A stretch of DNA of 64,000 nt from Paraneptunicella aestuarii. Lineage in GTDB: Bacteria; Pseudomonadota; Gammaproteobacteria; Enterobacterales; Alteromonadaceae. Position 1 is the stretch's first letter. The number at the start of each line of letters is the position of its first letter. This document shows positions 28,687-37,763 of the stretch, piece after piece. The stretch is from the NCBI RefSeq assembly GCF_019900845.1, contig NZ_CP074570.1, positions 2,294,001 through 2,358,000 of the forward strand. Reading direction: 5' to 3'. The position numbers were made by a program, and so were the translations under genes. The notes below the pieces were generated by a model. The model searched no databases. It saw only the letters and a program-made list of their open reading frames with translations, and was not told the origin of the DNA.

Positions 28687-29853
28687 ATGAATTTGCATGA
28701 ATATCAGGGTAAGCAATTGTTTGCGCAGTATGGCTTACCTGTTTCAGAGGGGTATCCTGCGGATACGCCACAAGCTGCTGTAGAAGCCGCCGACCGCATT
28801 GGTGGTTCTGAGTGGGTCGTCAAATGTCAGGTCCATGCCGGTGGCCGTGGTAAGGCTGGCGGTGTAAAGCTTGTTAAGAGTAAAGACGATATCAAAGCTT
28901 TCGCTCAGAATTGGTTAGGCAAGAACCTGGTTACTTTCCAAACTGATGAAAATGGTCAACCTGTAAGTAAAATTCTTGTTGAATCATGCACTGATATTGC
29001 CAACGAGCTGTATCTTGGTGCGGTTGTTGACCGTACGACTCGTCGAGTTGTGTTCATGGCATCCACCGAAGGTGGTGTTGAAATCGAAACCGTTGCTGAA
29101 GAAACTCCTGAAAAGATCTTGAAAGCTGCTATCGATCCTCTGGTTGGCGCTCAGCCTTATCAGGCACGTGAAATGGCCTTTAAATTAGGTTTGGAAGGCG
29201 TTCAAATCAAACAATTCACCAATATCTTCATGGGCTTGGCGAAAATGTTTGAAGAATTAGACGTTGCTCTTATTGAGATCAACCCTCTGGTTATCAAAAC
29301 TGATGGCAACTTACATTGTCTTGATGCCAAAGTAGCGATTGATAGCAACGCTATGTACCGTCAACCCAAGTTACGAGAAATGCAAGATCCTTCTCAGGAA
29401 GATGCGCGTGAAGCTCATGCAGCACAGTGGGAATTGAACTACGTTGCATTAGACGGAAACGTTGGCTGTATGGTTAATGGTGCAGGCTTGGCGATGGGTA
29501 CAATGGACATCGTTAATTTGCACGGTGGTAGCCCGGCTAACTTCCTTGATGTTGGTGGTGGTGCAACCAAAGAACGCGTTGCTGAAGCATTCAAAATCAT
29601 TTTGTCTGATGACAAGGTTAAAGCGGTACTGGTTAACATTTTCGGTGGTATCGTTCGTTGTGACATGATTGCCGAAGGTATTATTGGCGCAGTGAAAGAA
29701 GTCGGTGTAAACGTTCCCGTTATTGTTCGTTTAGAAGGTACTAACGCCGAATTAGGTCGTGAAGTTCTTGCCAACTCTGGTTTGGATATTATTGCTGCTG
29801 AGTCACTTACTGATGCAGCCAAGAAAGTTGTTGCTGCTGCGGAGGGTAAATAA
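28687..29853 (+). CDS. sucC: SucC, succinyl-CoA synthetase beta subunit
   Basis: Nucleotide- and succinate-binding subunit, 388 aa, family length. N-terminal [18 protein letters not shown] and ATP-grasp lysine region [17 protein letters not shown] near residue 46; the C-terminal ligase/CoA-type domain includes [16 protein letters not shown]. The stop overlaps sucD ATG by one base, giving coupled synthesis of the alpha-beta pair. Confidence 0.97.
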   Translation: MNLHEYQGKQLFAQYGLPVSEGYPADTPQAAVEAADRIGGSEWVVKCQVHAGGRGKAGGVKLVKSKDDIKAFAQNWLGKNLVTFQTDENGQPVSKILVESCTDIANELYLGAVVDRTTRRVVFMASTEGGVEIETVAEETPEKILKAAIDPLVGAQPYQAREMAFKLGLEGVQIKQFTNIFMGLAKMFEELDVALIEINPLVIKTDGNLHCLDAKVAIDSNAMYRQPKLREMQDPSQEDAREAHAAQWELNYVALDGNVGCMVNGAGLAMGTMDIVNLHGGSPANFLDVGGGATKERVAEAFKIILSDDKVKAVLVNIFGGIVRCDMIAEGIIGAVKEVGVNVPVIVRLEGTNAELGREVLANSGLDIIAAESLTDAAKKVVAAAEGK

Positions 29854-30725
29854 TGTCAGTCCTGATTAATAAAGATACCAAAGTTATCTGCCAGGGTTTT
29901 ACTGGTGGTCAAGGTACTTTCCACTCTGAGCAAGCGATTGCATACGGTACGCAAATGGTTGGTGGTGTAACGCCGGGTAAAGGTGGTACAACTCACTTGG
30001 GTTTGCCTGTATTTAACACTGTTCGTGACGCGGTTGAAGCAACTGGCGCGACCGCCACGGTTATCTATGTACCAGCTCCTTTCTGTAAAGATTCTATTAT
30101 CGAAGCAGCTGATGCTGGCATCGAGTTGATCGTATGTATTACTGAAGGTATTCCTACTCTGGATATGCTTTATGTAAAAGAATACGTTGAAACCAAAGGC
30201 ATTCGCATGATCGGTCCTAACTGTCCGGGTGTTATCACTCCGGGTGAGTGTAAGATTGGTATTATGCCTGGTCACATTCATAAGCCTGGTAAAGTGGGGA
30301 TCGTATCTCGCTCTGGTACATTGACTTATGAAGCGGTTAAGCAAACTACTGATGAAGGCTTCGGTCAATCAACCTGTGTTGGTATCGGTGGTGATCCAAT
30401 CCCTGGCTCTAACTTCATTGATATTTTGAAAATGTTCCAGGATGATCCTCAAACTGAAGCGATCGTCATGATCGGTGAAATCGGTGGTACTGCGGAAGAA
30501 GAAGCGGCAGCATTTATTAAAGAAAATGTGACCAAGCCGGTTGTATCTTATATCGCCGGTGTAACTGCTCCTCCTGGCAAACGTATGGGCCATGCTGGTG
30601 CGATTATCGCAGGCGGTAAAGGTACTGCTGACGAGAAGTTTGCAGCACTTGAATCGGCTGGCGTTAAAACCGTTCGCTCTTTGGCTGACATTGGTAGCGC
30701 ACTACGCGAAATTACTGGTTGGTAA
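29853..30725 (+). CDS. sucD: SucD, succinyl-CoA synthetase alpha subunit
   Basis: CoA-binding subunit that carries the phosphohistidine intermediate in the substrate-level phosphorylation step of the TCA cycle. 290 aa. CoA-site [16 protein letters not shown] near residue 14, [20 protein letters not shown] near 123, and the phospho-His in [17 protein letters not shown] near 246. Last gene of the operon, closed by an intrinsic terminator 43 bases downstream. Confidence 0.97.
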   Translation: MSVLINKDTKVICQGFTGGQGTFHSEQAIAYGTQMVGGVTPGKGGTTHLGLPVFNTVRDAVEATGATATVIYVPAPFCKDSIIEAADAGIELIVCITEGIPTLDMLYVKEYVETKGIRMIGPNCPGVITPGECKIGIMPGHIHKPGKVGIVSRSGTLTYEAVKQTTDEGFGQSTCVGIGGDPIPGSNFIDILKMFQDDPQTEAIVMIGEIGGTAEEEAAAFIKENVTKPVVSYIAGVTAPPGKRMGHAGAIIAGGKGTADEKFAALESAGVKTVRSLADIGSALREITGW

Positions 30726-30767
30726 TACTGACAGTAATCACATAGAAAACATTTTTCTATTTACAAG

Positions 30768-30793
30768 AGGCTCCTAATACGGAGCCTTTTTTA
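30768..30793 (+). terminator. Terminator of the sdh-suc operon
   Basis: AGGCTCC at 30768-30774 pairs with GGAGCCT at 30781-30787 and runs into a T-tract (30787-30792). A clear rho-independent terminator. Confidence 0.92.
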
Positions 30794-31757
30794 ATTTCAG
30801 GTGTAATCGTTTCTAACTCTAAGCTTACAAATTTAGATTCTGGTTCATTGATTACATACCTGCACTTTTCTTTTGATGGTTTGCACATCTTTGTTTTTAG
30901 GTAAAAGAGCAGGGAAGTCTCGAACGGCATTCTTTGCCGCTACTCCTTTATTGACTGAATATTCATTTTTGTAACCCGACCCTTAACCTTTAATCCAGCT
31001 TGGTATCTCATATCACTTGTACAACATCTCGGTTATTGAGCTGTTTCACCAAACGCCAATCTTGAAGTATTGTTTTCTCGTTTTACTTCTTGCCACTTCA
31101 CTTTCGTATCCGCTGCCTTTTATTTTCTTGATAGTTCAAAGAGATAGAAGGATAGATTATTTTTTATCTATTCTTTTGTTTGTAGAAAACAATCCAAACC
31201 GAGAGCGTTGTTTCATCAAGAAAAGGATTCTTCTATAAGGCATTAAAACTCATTTCAAACACTCAACATGAAAGCGCTAACAAAAATGAATTAATTAAGT
31301 TTTGTCTTTTTAATTGGTAAGAAATAAAATAACCGATAAGTATTTTAGTGGTGTTAAATTACAAATATTTAATTTCAATGTTTGTAATTTTGCCTGAATA
31401 AAGTCTTTTAACAGCGTCATTACATACTTAATGTAGTTTTATTACAGCATGTTTTTGGAGAGGAGTTCTGTATATTCCTTTCCCTATTTTAATAATATAA
31501 AAGTTATATAAAACAAAAAGATACCTTTTGATGTTGGTCGGGGTAAATGCAAGAATTGCATGTTACCAAATTGTTAAATTATTGTTCTTGGACAGTAATG
31601 AATACGTATGCAATTGGTTGTAAAGAAATAAATCAAGGCGTTAATATCACGAAACTACAAAATGGGCAGTAATGTAAAATTTGATTACTGTTGTTGATCA
31701 GATAATTACTCTGTCTTTGCAGTATTTGTTATTGGAAACAACACACGGGAAAACACA
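30794..31757. other. Long AT-rich leader region of the second TonB receptor
   Basis: 964 bases without a supportable gene. A TTG-started 73-codon hydrophobic frame at 31017-31238 is judged spurious. The 3' half holds a 14-bp near-palindrome (31599-31612) and an inverted repeat CAGTAAT (31667-31673) / ATTACTG (31684-31690); CAGTAAT also occurs at 31593-31599. A GGGA ribosome site precedes ATG 31758. Confidence 0.5.
31599..31612. promoter_or_regulatory. Near-palindromic candidate LacI-type operator
   Basis: TGAATACGTATGCA is palindromic except at one pair, centred on CG like LacI-family operators. It lies 146 bases before the receptor ATG, with TTGGAC (31588-31593) just upstream as a possible -35. 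Maltose loci of Alteromonadales are commonly governed by a LacI-type MalR; no such gene is in the window. Confidence 0.4.
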
Positions 31758-34595
31758 ATGTCACAATTTAATAAAAAAATTATAGCCATCTCTGTGGCTA
31801 CTGCGCTTACCAGTGCAGTCAGCTATGCACAGGAAGCTGGCGCTGGCGACGATAATGCCGAGGTTATCCAGGTAACTGGTATTCGTGGCGCTTTGCAACG
31901 AGCTCAAGCGATCAAGATGGACGAAACATCCATTGTTGAAGCGTTATCTGCTGAAGATATCGGTAAGCTTCCTGACACCAGTGTCGCAGAATCACTCTCG
32001 CGCTTGCCTGGTTTGGCTGGTGAACGCCGTAACGGTCGTACCAGTGGTTTGTCTGTTCGTGGTTTCAATGAAAACTACGTAGGTACGTCATTAAATGGTC
32101 GTGAACTTTTAGGTATGGGTGACAACCGTGGTGTTGAATACGATTTGTATCCATCAGAAATTGTTTCCAATATTGTTGTTTACAAAACACCTGAAGCTGG
32201 CCTTTTGACTCAAGGCATCGGTGGTACGGTTGATTTGCAGACAGTAAGACCTTTGAGCGCTGACTCAACTCTTACCTTCAACGCTAACTACGAAAGAAAT
32301 GGCGAAGATGCATCTAACCCTGATTATGACAACGATGGTCATCGTTTTTCATTCAACTACGTAGATCAGTTTGCTAACGATAAGTTAGGTGTTGCACTAT
32401 CTATTGCTTCTATGGAAACGCCTCGCCAGGAAAATCAATTCCGTGCATGGGGTTATGCCAATGTAAATACTGCATCTGATCGTCGTGCAACCGACACAGC
32501 AACAGCTCCGGATGGCACAGTTGTTTACGGTGGTCACGATTCATTTGCTCGTTCAGCATTATTGGAGCGTGATTCAATTGCCGCTGTTATTCAATATGCG
32601 CCAACAGATGATTTAATGATTCAGTTCGATGCTTTATACATTGATTTTGAAGAAAATGATGTTAAGCGTGGCTTGGAAGAAGGTGGCCCTGAGTGGGGTA
32701 CAGGTGCTTACACTATTACAGGTGTTGAAGATGGCTTGGTTACTTCAGGCTATTATGACGGTTTCTATTCTGTAATCCGTAACGATGCGCGTCGTCAGGA
32801 ATCAGAGTTAACCACTTTCGGTTTAAATATTGAATATCAAATCAATGAAAACTGGACTGCGGTAGCAGACATCTCAGTGGGTGATGTTGATAAAACCATC
32901 ATTGACATAGAAAGTTATTCAGGTGTTGGTCGTGCCGGTATTGATGGCCGTCCTGAAACCGCTCGCGCTTTCCAAATGACCTCTTCAGGTATTATGTTTA
33001 GCGATCATCCAACGATTGCTCCGGTTGACTTGACTAACCCTGACTTGATTCGTTTGGCAGGCCCTCAAGCATGGGGTGGTAGCTTAACTCCAATCGCTGC
33101 ATTTCAGGGCGTAGATGGCTTCCCACCAAATACAGCTCAAGATGGTTTCGTTAACAGTCCTGAATTTGAAGAATCCTTAGACAGCATTCGTTTTGAATTA
33201 AAAGGTGCTATTGAGTTTAGCATTTTCTCTGGTGTTGAATTAGGTATTAACTATTCAGACCGTTCAAAGTCAAAAGTTAACGGTGGTGCATATTTAACAG
33301 CTCCAACATGGCCTAATGATGGCCCAATCCCAGATGTGTTGGGTGTTACCAGCTTGGCCTTTATCGGTATTGAAGGTGTTTTAGCTTATGACAGCTTAGG
33401 TTTATATAACAGCGGTTATTACACTGCTACGGATGCATCTTTAATCGAAAACGGTCGCCGTGGTGATTCTTATACTATCGATGAAGAAGTAACGACGTTG
33501 TACGCCAAATTGGATATCGACACTGAGCTTGGCAGTGTTATGGTTAAAGGTAATCTTGGCCTGCAAGTTGTTAGTGTAGACCAGTATGCACACGGTTTCT
33601 CTACTTCTACTGGCCCTACGGGTTACACTGCATCTTTGGCCGTTGAAGGTGGCACTGATTACACTGATGTATTACCTACATTGAATTTAAGCTTTGAAAT
33701 TGCAGAAGATCAATACATTCGTACCGCAATGGCTAAAGTCATTTCTCGTCCAAGAATGGACGACATGAGACCAAACAGCCAAGTGTCGTTCCAGTTTAAT
33801 GATTCAAATATCTTGAGCACTGATCCTGCTAACAGTGCCTGGAGTGCAAGTTCTGGTAACCCATTCCTTAAGCCTTTGGAATCAAACCAGTTTGACTTGT
33901 CATATGAATACTACTTCGCTGATGACGGCTACGTTGCTGCCACTTTCTTCTATAAAGACTTGGTTAACTGGCATAAGAGTGCTGCAACTGTTATGGATTT
34001 CTCTGACTTCTATGTTCCAGGTTTCCATCAATCTTCTGATGAATCAGGCAACCAGGCACCAGCTACTTTCCTGGGCGGATTGTCTTATCGTGAAGATGGT
34101 TTGACTGGTTCAGTTCGTGGTTGGGAATTGCAAACAAGCTTGCCGTTCCATATCTTTAGCGATGCTTTAGACGGTTTCGGTCTTGTTGCGGCGGTGACCT
34201 TCCTGGACGGTAGTCTGGATAGTGGTGCTGATGATGACCGTATCCCTGGCTTGTCTGAAGAGAACTACAGCTTTACCGCTTACTATGAGAAAGCGGGTTT
34301 TGAGTTCCGTGTATCTGCTACCAAACGTTCTGAGTTCTTAACTGAAACTCGTGGTTTGAGCTTGTCATTAGCTGGTGCTACCGACCAAGGTGCAACCTTG
34401 GTTGACGCTCAAGTAGGTTACGATTTCAGTGAATCAAACATTGATTGGTTAAAAGGTCTGCGCGTTACTCTGCAAGGCCAAAACCTGACGGATGAAGAAA
34501 CTATTCAAACCAATGGTAGTGGTGACGCTCGTCAAATTACGCAATTGCAAACATTTGGCGCTAACTACCTGTTAGGATTTAACTATTCTTTCTAA
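31758..34595 (+). CDS. TonB-dependent receptor of the alpha-glucan locus
   Basis: 945 aa outer-membrane transporter. Signal peptide to about residue 25 (cleavage near SYAQ), then EVIQVTGIRGALQRAQAIK and DIGKLPDTSVAESLSRLPG, the plug signature of the Xanthomonas/Caulobacter-type TonB receptors, which includes the maltose receptor MalA. The C-terminus ends with aromatic LLGFNYSF. With pullulanase and GH31 genes following, maltodextrin import is the likely job. Two hairpins follow the gene. Confidence 0.9.
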   Translation: MSQFNKKIIAISVATALTSAVSYAQEAGAGDDNAEVIQVTGIRGALQRAQAIKMDETSIVEALSAEDIGKLPDTSVAESLSRLPGLAGERRNGRTSGLSVRGFNENYVGTSLNGRELLGMGDNRGVEYDLYPSEIVSNIVVYKTPEAGLLTQGIGGTVDLQTVRPLSADSTLTFNANYERNGEDASNPDYDNDGHRFSFNYVDQFANDKLGVALSIASMETPRQENQFRAWGYANVNTASDRRATDTATAPDGTVVYGGHDSFARSALLERDSIAAVIQYAPTDDLMIQFDALYIDFEENDVKRGLEEGGPEWGTGAYTITGVEDGLVTSGYYDGFYSVIRNDARRQESELTTFGLNIEYQINENWTAVADISVGDVDKTIIDIESYSGVGRAGIDGRPETARAFQMTSSGIMFSDHPTIAPVDLTNPDLIRLAGPQAWGGSLTPIAAFQGVDGFPPNTAQDGFVNSPEFEESLDSIRFELKGAIEFSIFSGVELGINYSDRSKSKVNGGAYLTAPTWPNDGPIPDVLGVTSLAFIGIEGVLAYDSLGLYNSGYYTATDASLIENGRRGDSYTIDEEVTTLYAKLDIDTELGSVMVKGNLGLQVVSVDQYAHGFSTSTGPTGYTASLAVEGGTDYTDVLPTLNLSFEIAEDQYIRTAMAKVISRPRMDDMRPNSQVSFQFNDSNILSTDPANSAWSASSGNPFLKPLESNQFDLSYEYYFADDGYVAATFFYKDLVNWHKSAATVMDFSDFYVPGFHQSSDESGNQAPATFLGGLSYREDGLTGSVRGWELQTSLPFHIFSDALDGFGLVAAVTFLDGSLDSGADDDRIPGLSEENYSFTAYYEKAGFEFRVSATKRSEFLTETRGLSLSLAGATDQGATLVDAQVGYDFSESNIDWLKGLRVTLQGQNLTDEETIQTNGSGDARQITQLQTFGANYLLGFNYSF

Positions 34596-34609
34596 TACCA
34601 TGGAAAGTA

Positions 34610-34634
34610 TGAGCCTGTCACTGAGGCAGGCTCA
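34610..34634 (+). terminator. Hairpin after the receptor gene
   Basis: TGAGCCTG at 34610-34617 pairs with CAGGCTCA at 34627-34634, 9-base loop, no T-tract. Likely protects the receptor mRNA 3' end, allowing it to exceed the downstream genes in abundance. Confidence 0.6.
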
Positions 34635-34661
34635 CGTTAGTTCAATTTGAAATGTAGTGGT

Positions 34662-34687
34662 AAAACCTCACTCGTGGGGTTTTTTTA
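34662..34687 (+). terminator. Intrinsic terminator just before the halogenase gene
   Basis: AAAACCTCAC (34662-34671) pairs with GTGGGGTTTT (34674-34683, one G-U, the innermost pairs opening into the loop) and continues into TTTTTT. It ends about 16 bases before ATG 34703, so transcription of the enzyme genes must read through it or start very close to it. Confidence 0.82.
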
Positions 34688-34702
34688 TATTTGGTAGCAA
34701 GT

Positions 34703-36196
34703 ATGAATAGTCAAATCAAAAACGTTGTGGTGTTAGGTGGTGGAACGGCTGGCTGGATGTCGGCGGCCTTATTAAAGAAGGTGCTGGGAAACAACATTAA
34801 TCTGACATTGGTTGAGTCTGAATCTATCGGTACTGTTGGTGTTGGTGAAGCAACCATTCCTCCCATACGTTTGGTGAACAATGTTTTAGGCTTGAATGAA
34901 GCTGAGTTTATTCGAGAAACTAAAGCGACGATCAAGCTTGCTATTAAATTTGAAAACTGGAAAAAGCAGGGAGAAAGCTATTTCCATACTTTTGGTGCTC
35001 CCGGAAAGAGCATTGCGTTCTGCCATTTTCATCATTACTGGCAACGAGCGAAACAGCTCGGCGACACCAGCAGTTTATGGGAATATGACCTGAATTATCT
35101 CTGTTGTCAGGAAGGCAAATTTGCACAGATAAATAGCAAAGACCCTATTCTTGAATTGCCTTTCTCTTATCATTTTGATGCTTCTCTTTACGCTCAATAT
35201 TTACGTAAACTGAGTGAACAAATGGGCGTGACCCGCATTGAAGGCTTGGTGAAGGAAGTTCATCAAGATCCAGAAAATGGTTATATTTCAGAGTTAATCC
35301 TGTCCGATGACAGAGTGGTCTCAGGCGACCTGTTTATTGACTGCTCGGGGTTCAAAGGATTACTTATTCAAGAGAAATTAGGCGCGGGCTACGAAGATTG
35401 GAGCCATTGGTTGCCTTGCGATAGTGCCTTGGCCATACCTTCTGAACGACACGAGAAAACCGCACCTTATACTCGCTCTATTGCCCATGACGCAGGGTGG
35501 CAATGGCGGATTCCATTGCAACATCGTAATGGAAACGGCTTGGTATATAGCAGCTTGCATTATTCACAACAGCAAGCCGAAGACTTATTACTCAGTAATC
35601 TAGACACTCAAGCTTTAGGTGAACCTAAATTAATTCGTTTTAAAACCGGAAGACGCCGTAAACAATGGCATCGCAACGTGGTGGCTGTTGGCTTGTCGAG
35701 TGGATTTCTTGAACCGTTGGAATCGACCAGTATTCATCTTATTCAATCAGCTATCGTCAGGTTGATTCAACTTTTCCCTCACAACGGCATTGCTCAAGCC
35801 GATGTGGCTGAATATAACAAGCAATCCAAATTGGAGTTTGAGCAAATCCGAGACTTTTTGATTTTGCATTACCATGTTAACCAACGTGATGACAGTCAGT
35901 TCTGGCGCGATATGCAGGAGATGGAAATACCCGACTCGTTAACGCATAAAATGGAGTTATTTCGAGCTACCGGGCGTTTATTTAAAGAGCAAAACGACTT
36001 GTTTCAAGACAGCTCATGGCTACAAGTCATGCTCGGGCAGGGCATTGAGCCACAAGATTATCACCCATTAGCTAATTCAATGACCGATCAGCAATTGCTG
36101 GAAATGCTGGCAAATATGAAGCGTGTCAAGATGGATCCGTTGCCCAAGCTACCTGAGCATGATGCTTTCCTAAAACAGCTTTGCGGAAACATGTAA
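34703..36196 (+). CDS. Flavin-dependent tryptophan-halogenase-family protein 1
   Basis: 497 aa, tryptophan halogenase family (PF04820). FAD site VVLGGGTAGWMSAALL at residues 9-24; GVGEATIPP at 46-54; K78 in TIKLAIKF aligns with the catalytic lysine of PrnA (K79); the halogenase WxWxIP motif is intact as WQWRIP; EPLEST matches the glutamate region of PrnA. ATG 34703 is chosen over an in-frame TTG at 34691. Its true substrate is unknown: no indole or antibiotic genes are near, only glucan enzymes. Members of this family next to TonB receptors are common in Caulobacter and Alteromonads. Overlaps the next gene by one base. Confidence 0.9.
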   Translation: MNSQIKNVVVLGGGTAGWMSAALLKKVLGNNINLTLVESESIGTVGVGEATIPPIRLVNNVLGLNEAEFIRETKATIKLAIKFENWKKQGESYFHTFGAPGKSIAFCHFHHYWQRAKQLGDTSSLWEYDLNYLCCQEGKFAQINSKDPILELPFSYHFDASLYAQYLRKLSEQMGVTRIEGLVKEVHQDPENGYISELILSDDRVVSGDLFIDCSGFKGLLIQEKLGAGYEDWSHWLPCDSALAIPSERHEKTAPYTRSIAHDAGWQWRIPLQHRNGNGLVYSSLHYSQQQAEDLLLSNLDTQALGEPKLIRFKTGRRRKQWHRNVVAVGLSSGFLEPLESTSIHLIQSAIVRLIQLFPHNGIAQADVAEYNKQSKLEFEQIRDFLILHYHVNQRDDSQFWRDMQEMEIPDSLTHKMELFRATGRLFKEQNDLFQDSSWLQVMLGQGIEPQDYHPLANSMTDQQLLEMLANMKRVKMDPLPKLPEHDAFLKQLCGNM

Positions 36197-37692
36197 TGAC
36201 AAGGCGCATTGTCATTGTTGGTGGCGGCACTGCGGGTTGGATGGCCGCTAATCTGTTTTTAAAGCGTTGGCACCAAAACGGGTTTGACGTTACCTTGGTG
36301 GAATCACCTGATGTCGGCATTATTGGTGTTGGAGAAGGCTCAACGCCCACCTTAAAACGTTTCTTCGAGCTGATTAATGTCGCTGAATCTGACTGGATGC
36401 CTAAATGTAACGCTACTTATAAAGTGAGCATTCAATTCGATGGTTGGAGCCCTGGTTCAGGTGTCGCCAGTTATCGTCATCCTTTTATTTCTCAAGTCGA
36501 TACCTTTACCCAACGCGCTTTTGAAGTGAATTGTCGTACTCGTCGTTTAGGGCTTAATACTCATACTTCGCCCGAAGATTTTCTTATCAATGGCATTCTC
36601 GCGAAACAGGGAAAAGGGCCGCTGACGCCTGATCACTTTCCATTCAGAATGGAATACGGTTACCACTTTGATTCTCATTTGCTAGGGCAGTTTTTATCTG
36701 AGTTAGCCGTTTCCCGTGGTGGCAAACATATTCAAGGTAAAGTGGTTGATATTCGACGAGCCGAGAGCGGCAATATCGAGGAAATTCAGCTTGAATCCGG
36801 GCAATGTCTTGAAGCCGATTTATTTGTCGATTGCACGGGCTTTGCTTCCTTGTTGATGCAAAAAAGCCTGGGCGTTGGCTTTCAGTCATTTAAAGATAAT
36901 TTATTTAATGATTCGGCCGTTGTGCTTCCTACTCCGATTGATGAGCAGGATATTCCGGTGGAAACCAAATCGACAGCCTTGTCGAACGGTTGGTGTTGGA
37001 AGATCCCACTGACCAATCGTTTCGGTAACGGTTACGTCTATAGCTCTGATTATATTTCTGCCGATCAGGCGGAAATGGAACTGCGTCAGCATTTGGATAT
37101 TAAAGATAGCTCTGTCGAAGCTCGCCATTTAAAAATGCGTGTAGGGCAACTTGAAAAGCATTGGCATTACAATTGTTTGGCCATTGGTTTGTCGCAAGGT
37201 TTTATCGAACCATTGGAAGCAACGGCACTACATCTGGTGCAGATCAGCATAGAATCTTTTATGGATAACTATGAGAAAGGACAATTCAGCCAACAGTTTC
37301 AACATGATTATAACCAGTTTATCTCTGAGCGTTTTAATGGCGTCAGGGATTACATTGTTGCGCATTACAAGTTAAATACTCGTAGTGACAGTCAATACTG
37401 GATTGATAACAGAGAAAACAAACATCTATCGGAGCCATTGGGTAAGTTGCTGGATGTGTGGTTCCAATGTGGTGATGTCAGTGAAGAAATCAGTCGTCAA
37501 AATCTGCATCACCAATTCGATACTATTTCCTGGCATTGTTTATTGTCAGGCTATGGTGCGTTCCCGAATTTAGCACCGAATCAACCCGGAAGAGGCGACC
37601 TGTATAAAGAGCAGGATATCGCCAGATTTTTGCACGGCTGTGCGCTGAACTTTGAATCACATCAAGTTAATTTATCCAGGCTAACGTCTTGA
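36196..37692 (+). CDS. Flavin-dependent tryptophan-halogenase-family protein 2
   Basis: 498 aa paralogue of the preceding gene, same architecture but well diverged. FAD site IVIVGGGTAGWMAANLF at residues 5-21, GVGEGSTP at 44-51, K76 in TYKVSIQF at the catalytic lysine position, WCWKIP as the WxWxIP motif, and EPLEATALHLV. All residues needed for HOCl generation and use therefore seem present. The ATG overlaps the upstream stop (taATG), so the pair is co-translated, perhaps as a heterodimer. A flavin reductase partner would be needed; none is adjacent. Function in sugar use is unexplained. Confidence 0.88.
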   Translation: MTRRIVIVGGGTAGWMAANLFLKRWHQNGFDVTLVESPDVGIIGVGEGSTPTLKRFFELINVAESDWMPKCNATYKVSIQFDGWSPGSGVASYRHPFISQVDTFTQRAFEVNCRTRRLGLNTHTSPEDFLINGILAKQGKGPLTPDHFPFRMEYGYHFDSHLLGQFLSELAVSRGGKHIQGKVVDIRRAESGNIEEIQLESGQCLEADLFVDCTGFASLLMQKSLGVGFQSFKDNLFNDSAVVLPTPIDEQDIPVETKSTALSNGWCWKIPLTNRFGNGYVYSSDYISADQAEMELRQHLDIKDSSVEARHLKMRVGQLEKHWHYNCLAIGLSQGFIEPLEATALHLVQISIESFMDNYEKGQFSQQFQHDYNQFISERFNGVRDYIVAHYKLNTRSDSQYWIDNRENKHLSEPLGKLLDVWFQCGDVSEEISRQNLHHQFDTISWHCLLSGYGAFPNLAPNQPGRGDLYKEQDIARFLHGCALNFESHQVNLSRLTS

Positions 37693-37763
37693 TATTTCAA
37701 TGCTTGTTAACGATTGCTTTTAAAGCAGAACAATAGAACAACCATTTTCAGGGGGAATAACCT

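Noticed and set aside
29856-30368. 170-codon antisense frame inside sucD
   Set aside because: Entirely within a conserved housekeeping gene, with no recognisable domain; explained by codon bias of sucD.
31017-31238. 73-codon hydrophobic frame before the second TonB receptor
   Set aside because: Starts with TTG, has no ribosome site, ends in random-looking basic sequence and lies in an AT-rich leader where chance frames are common.
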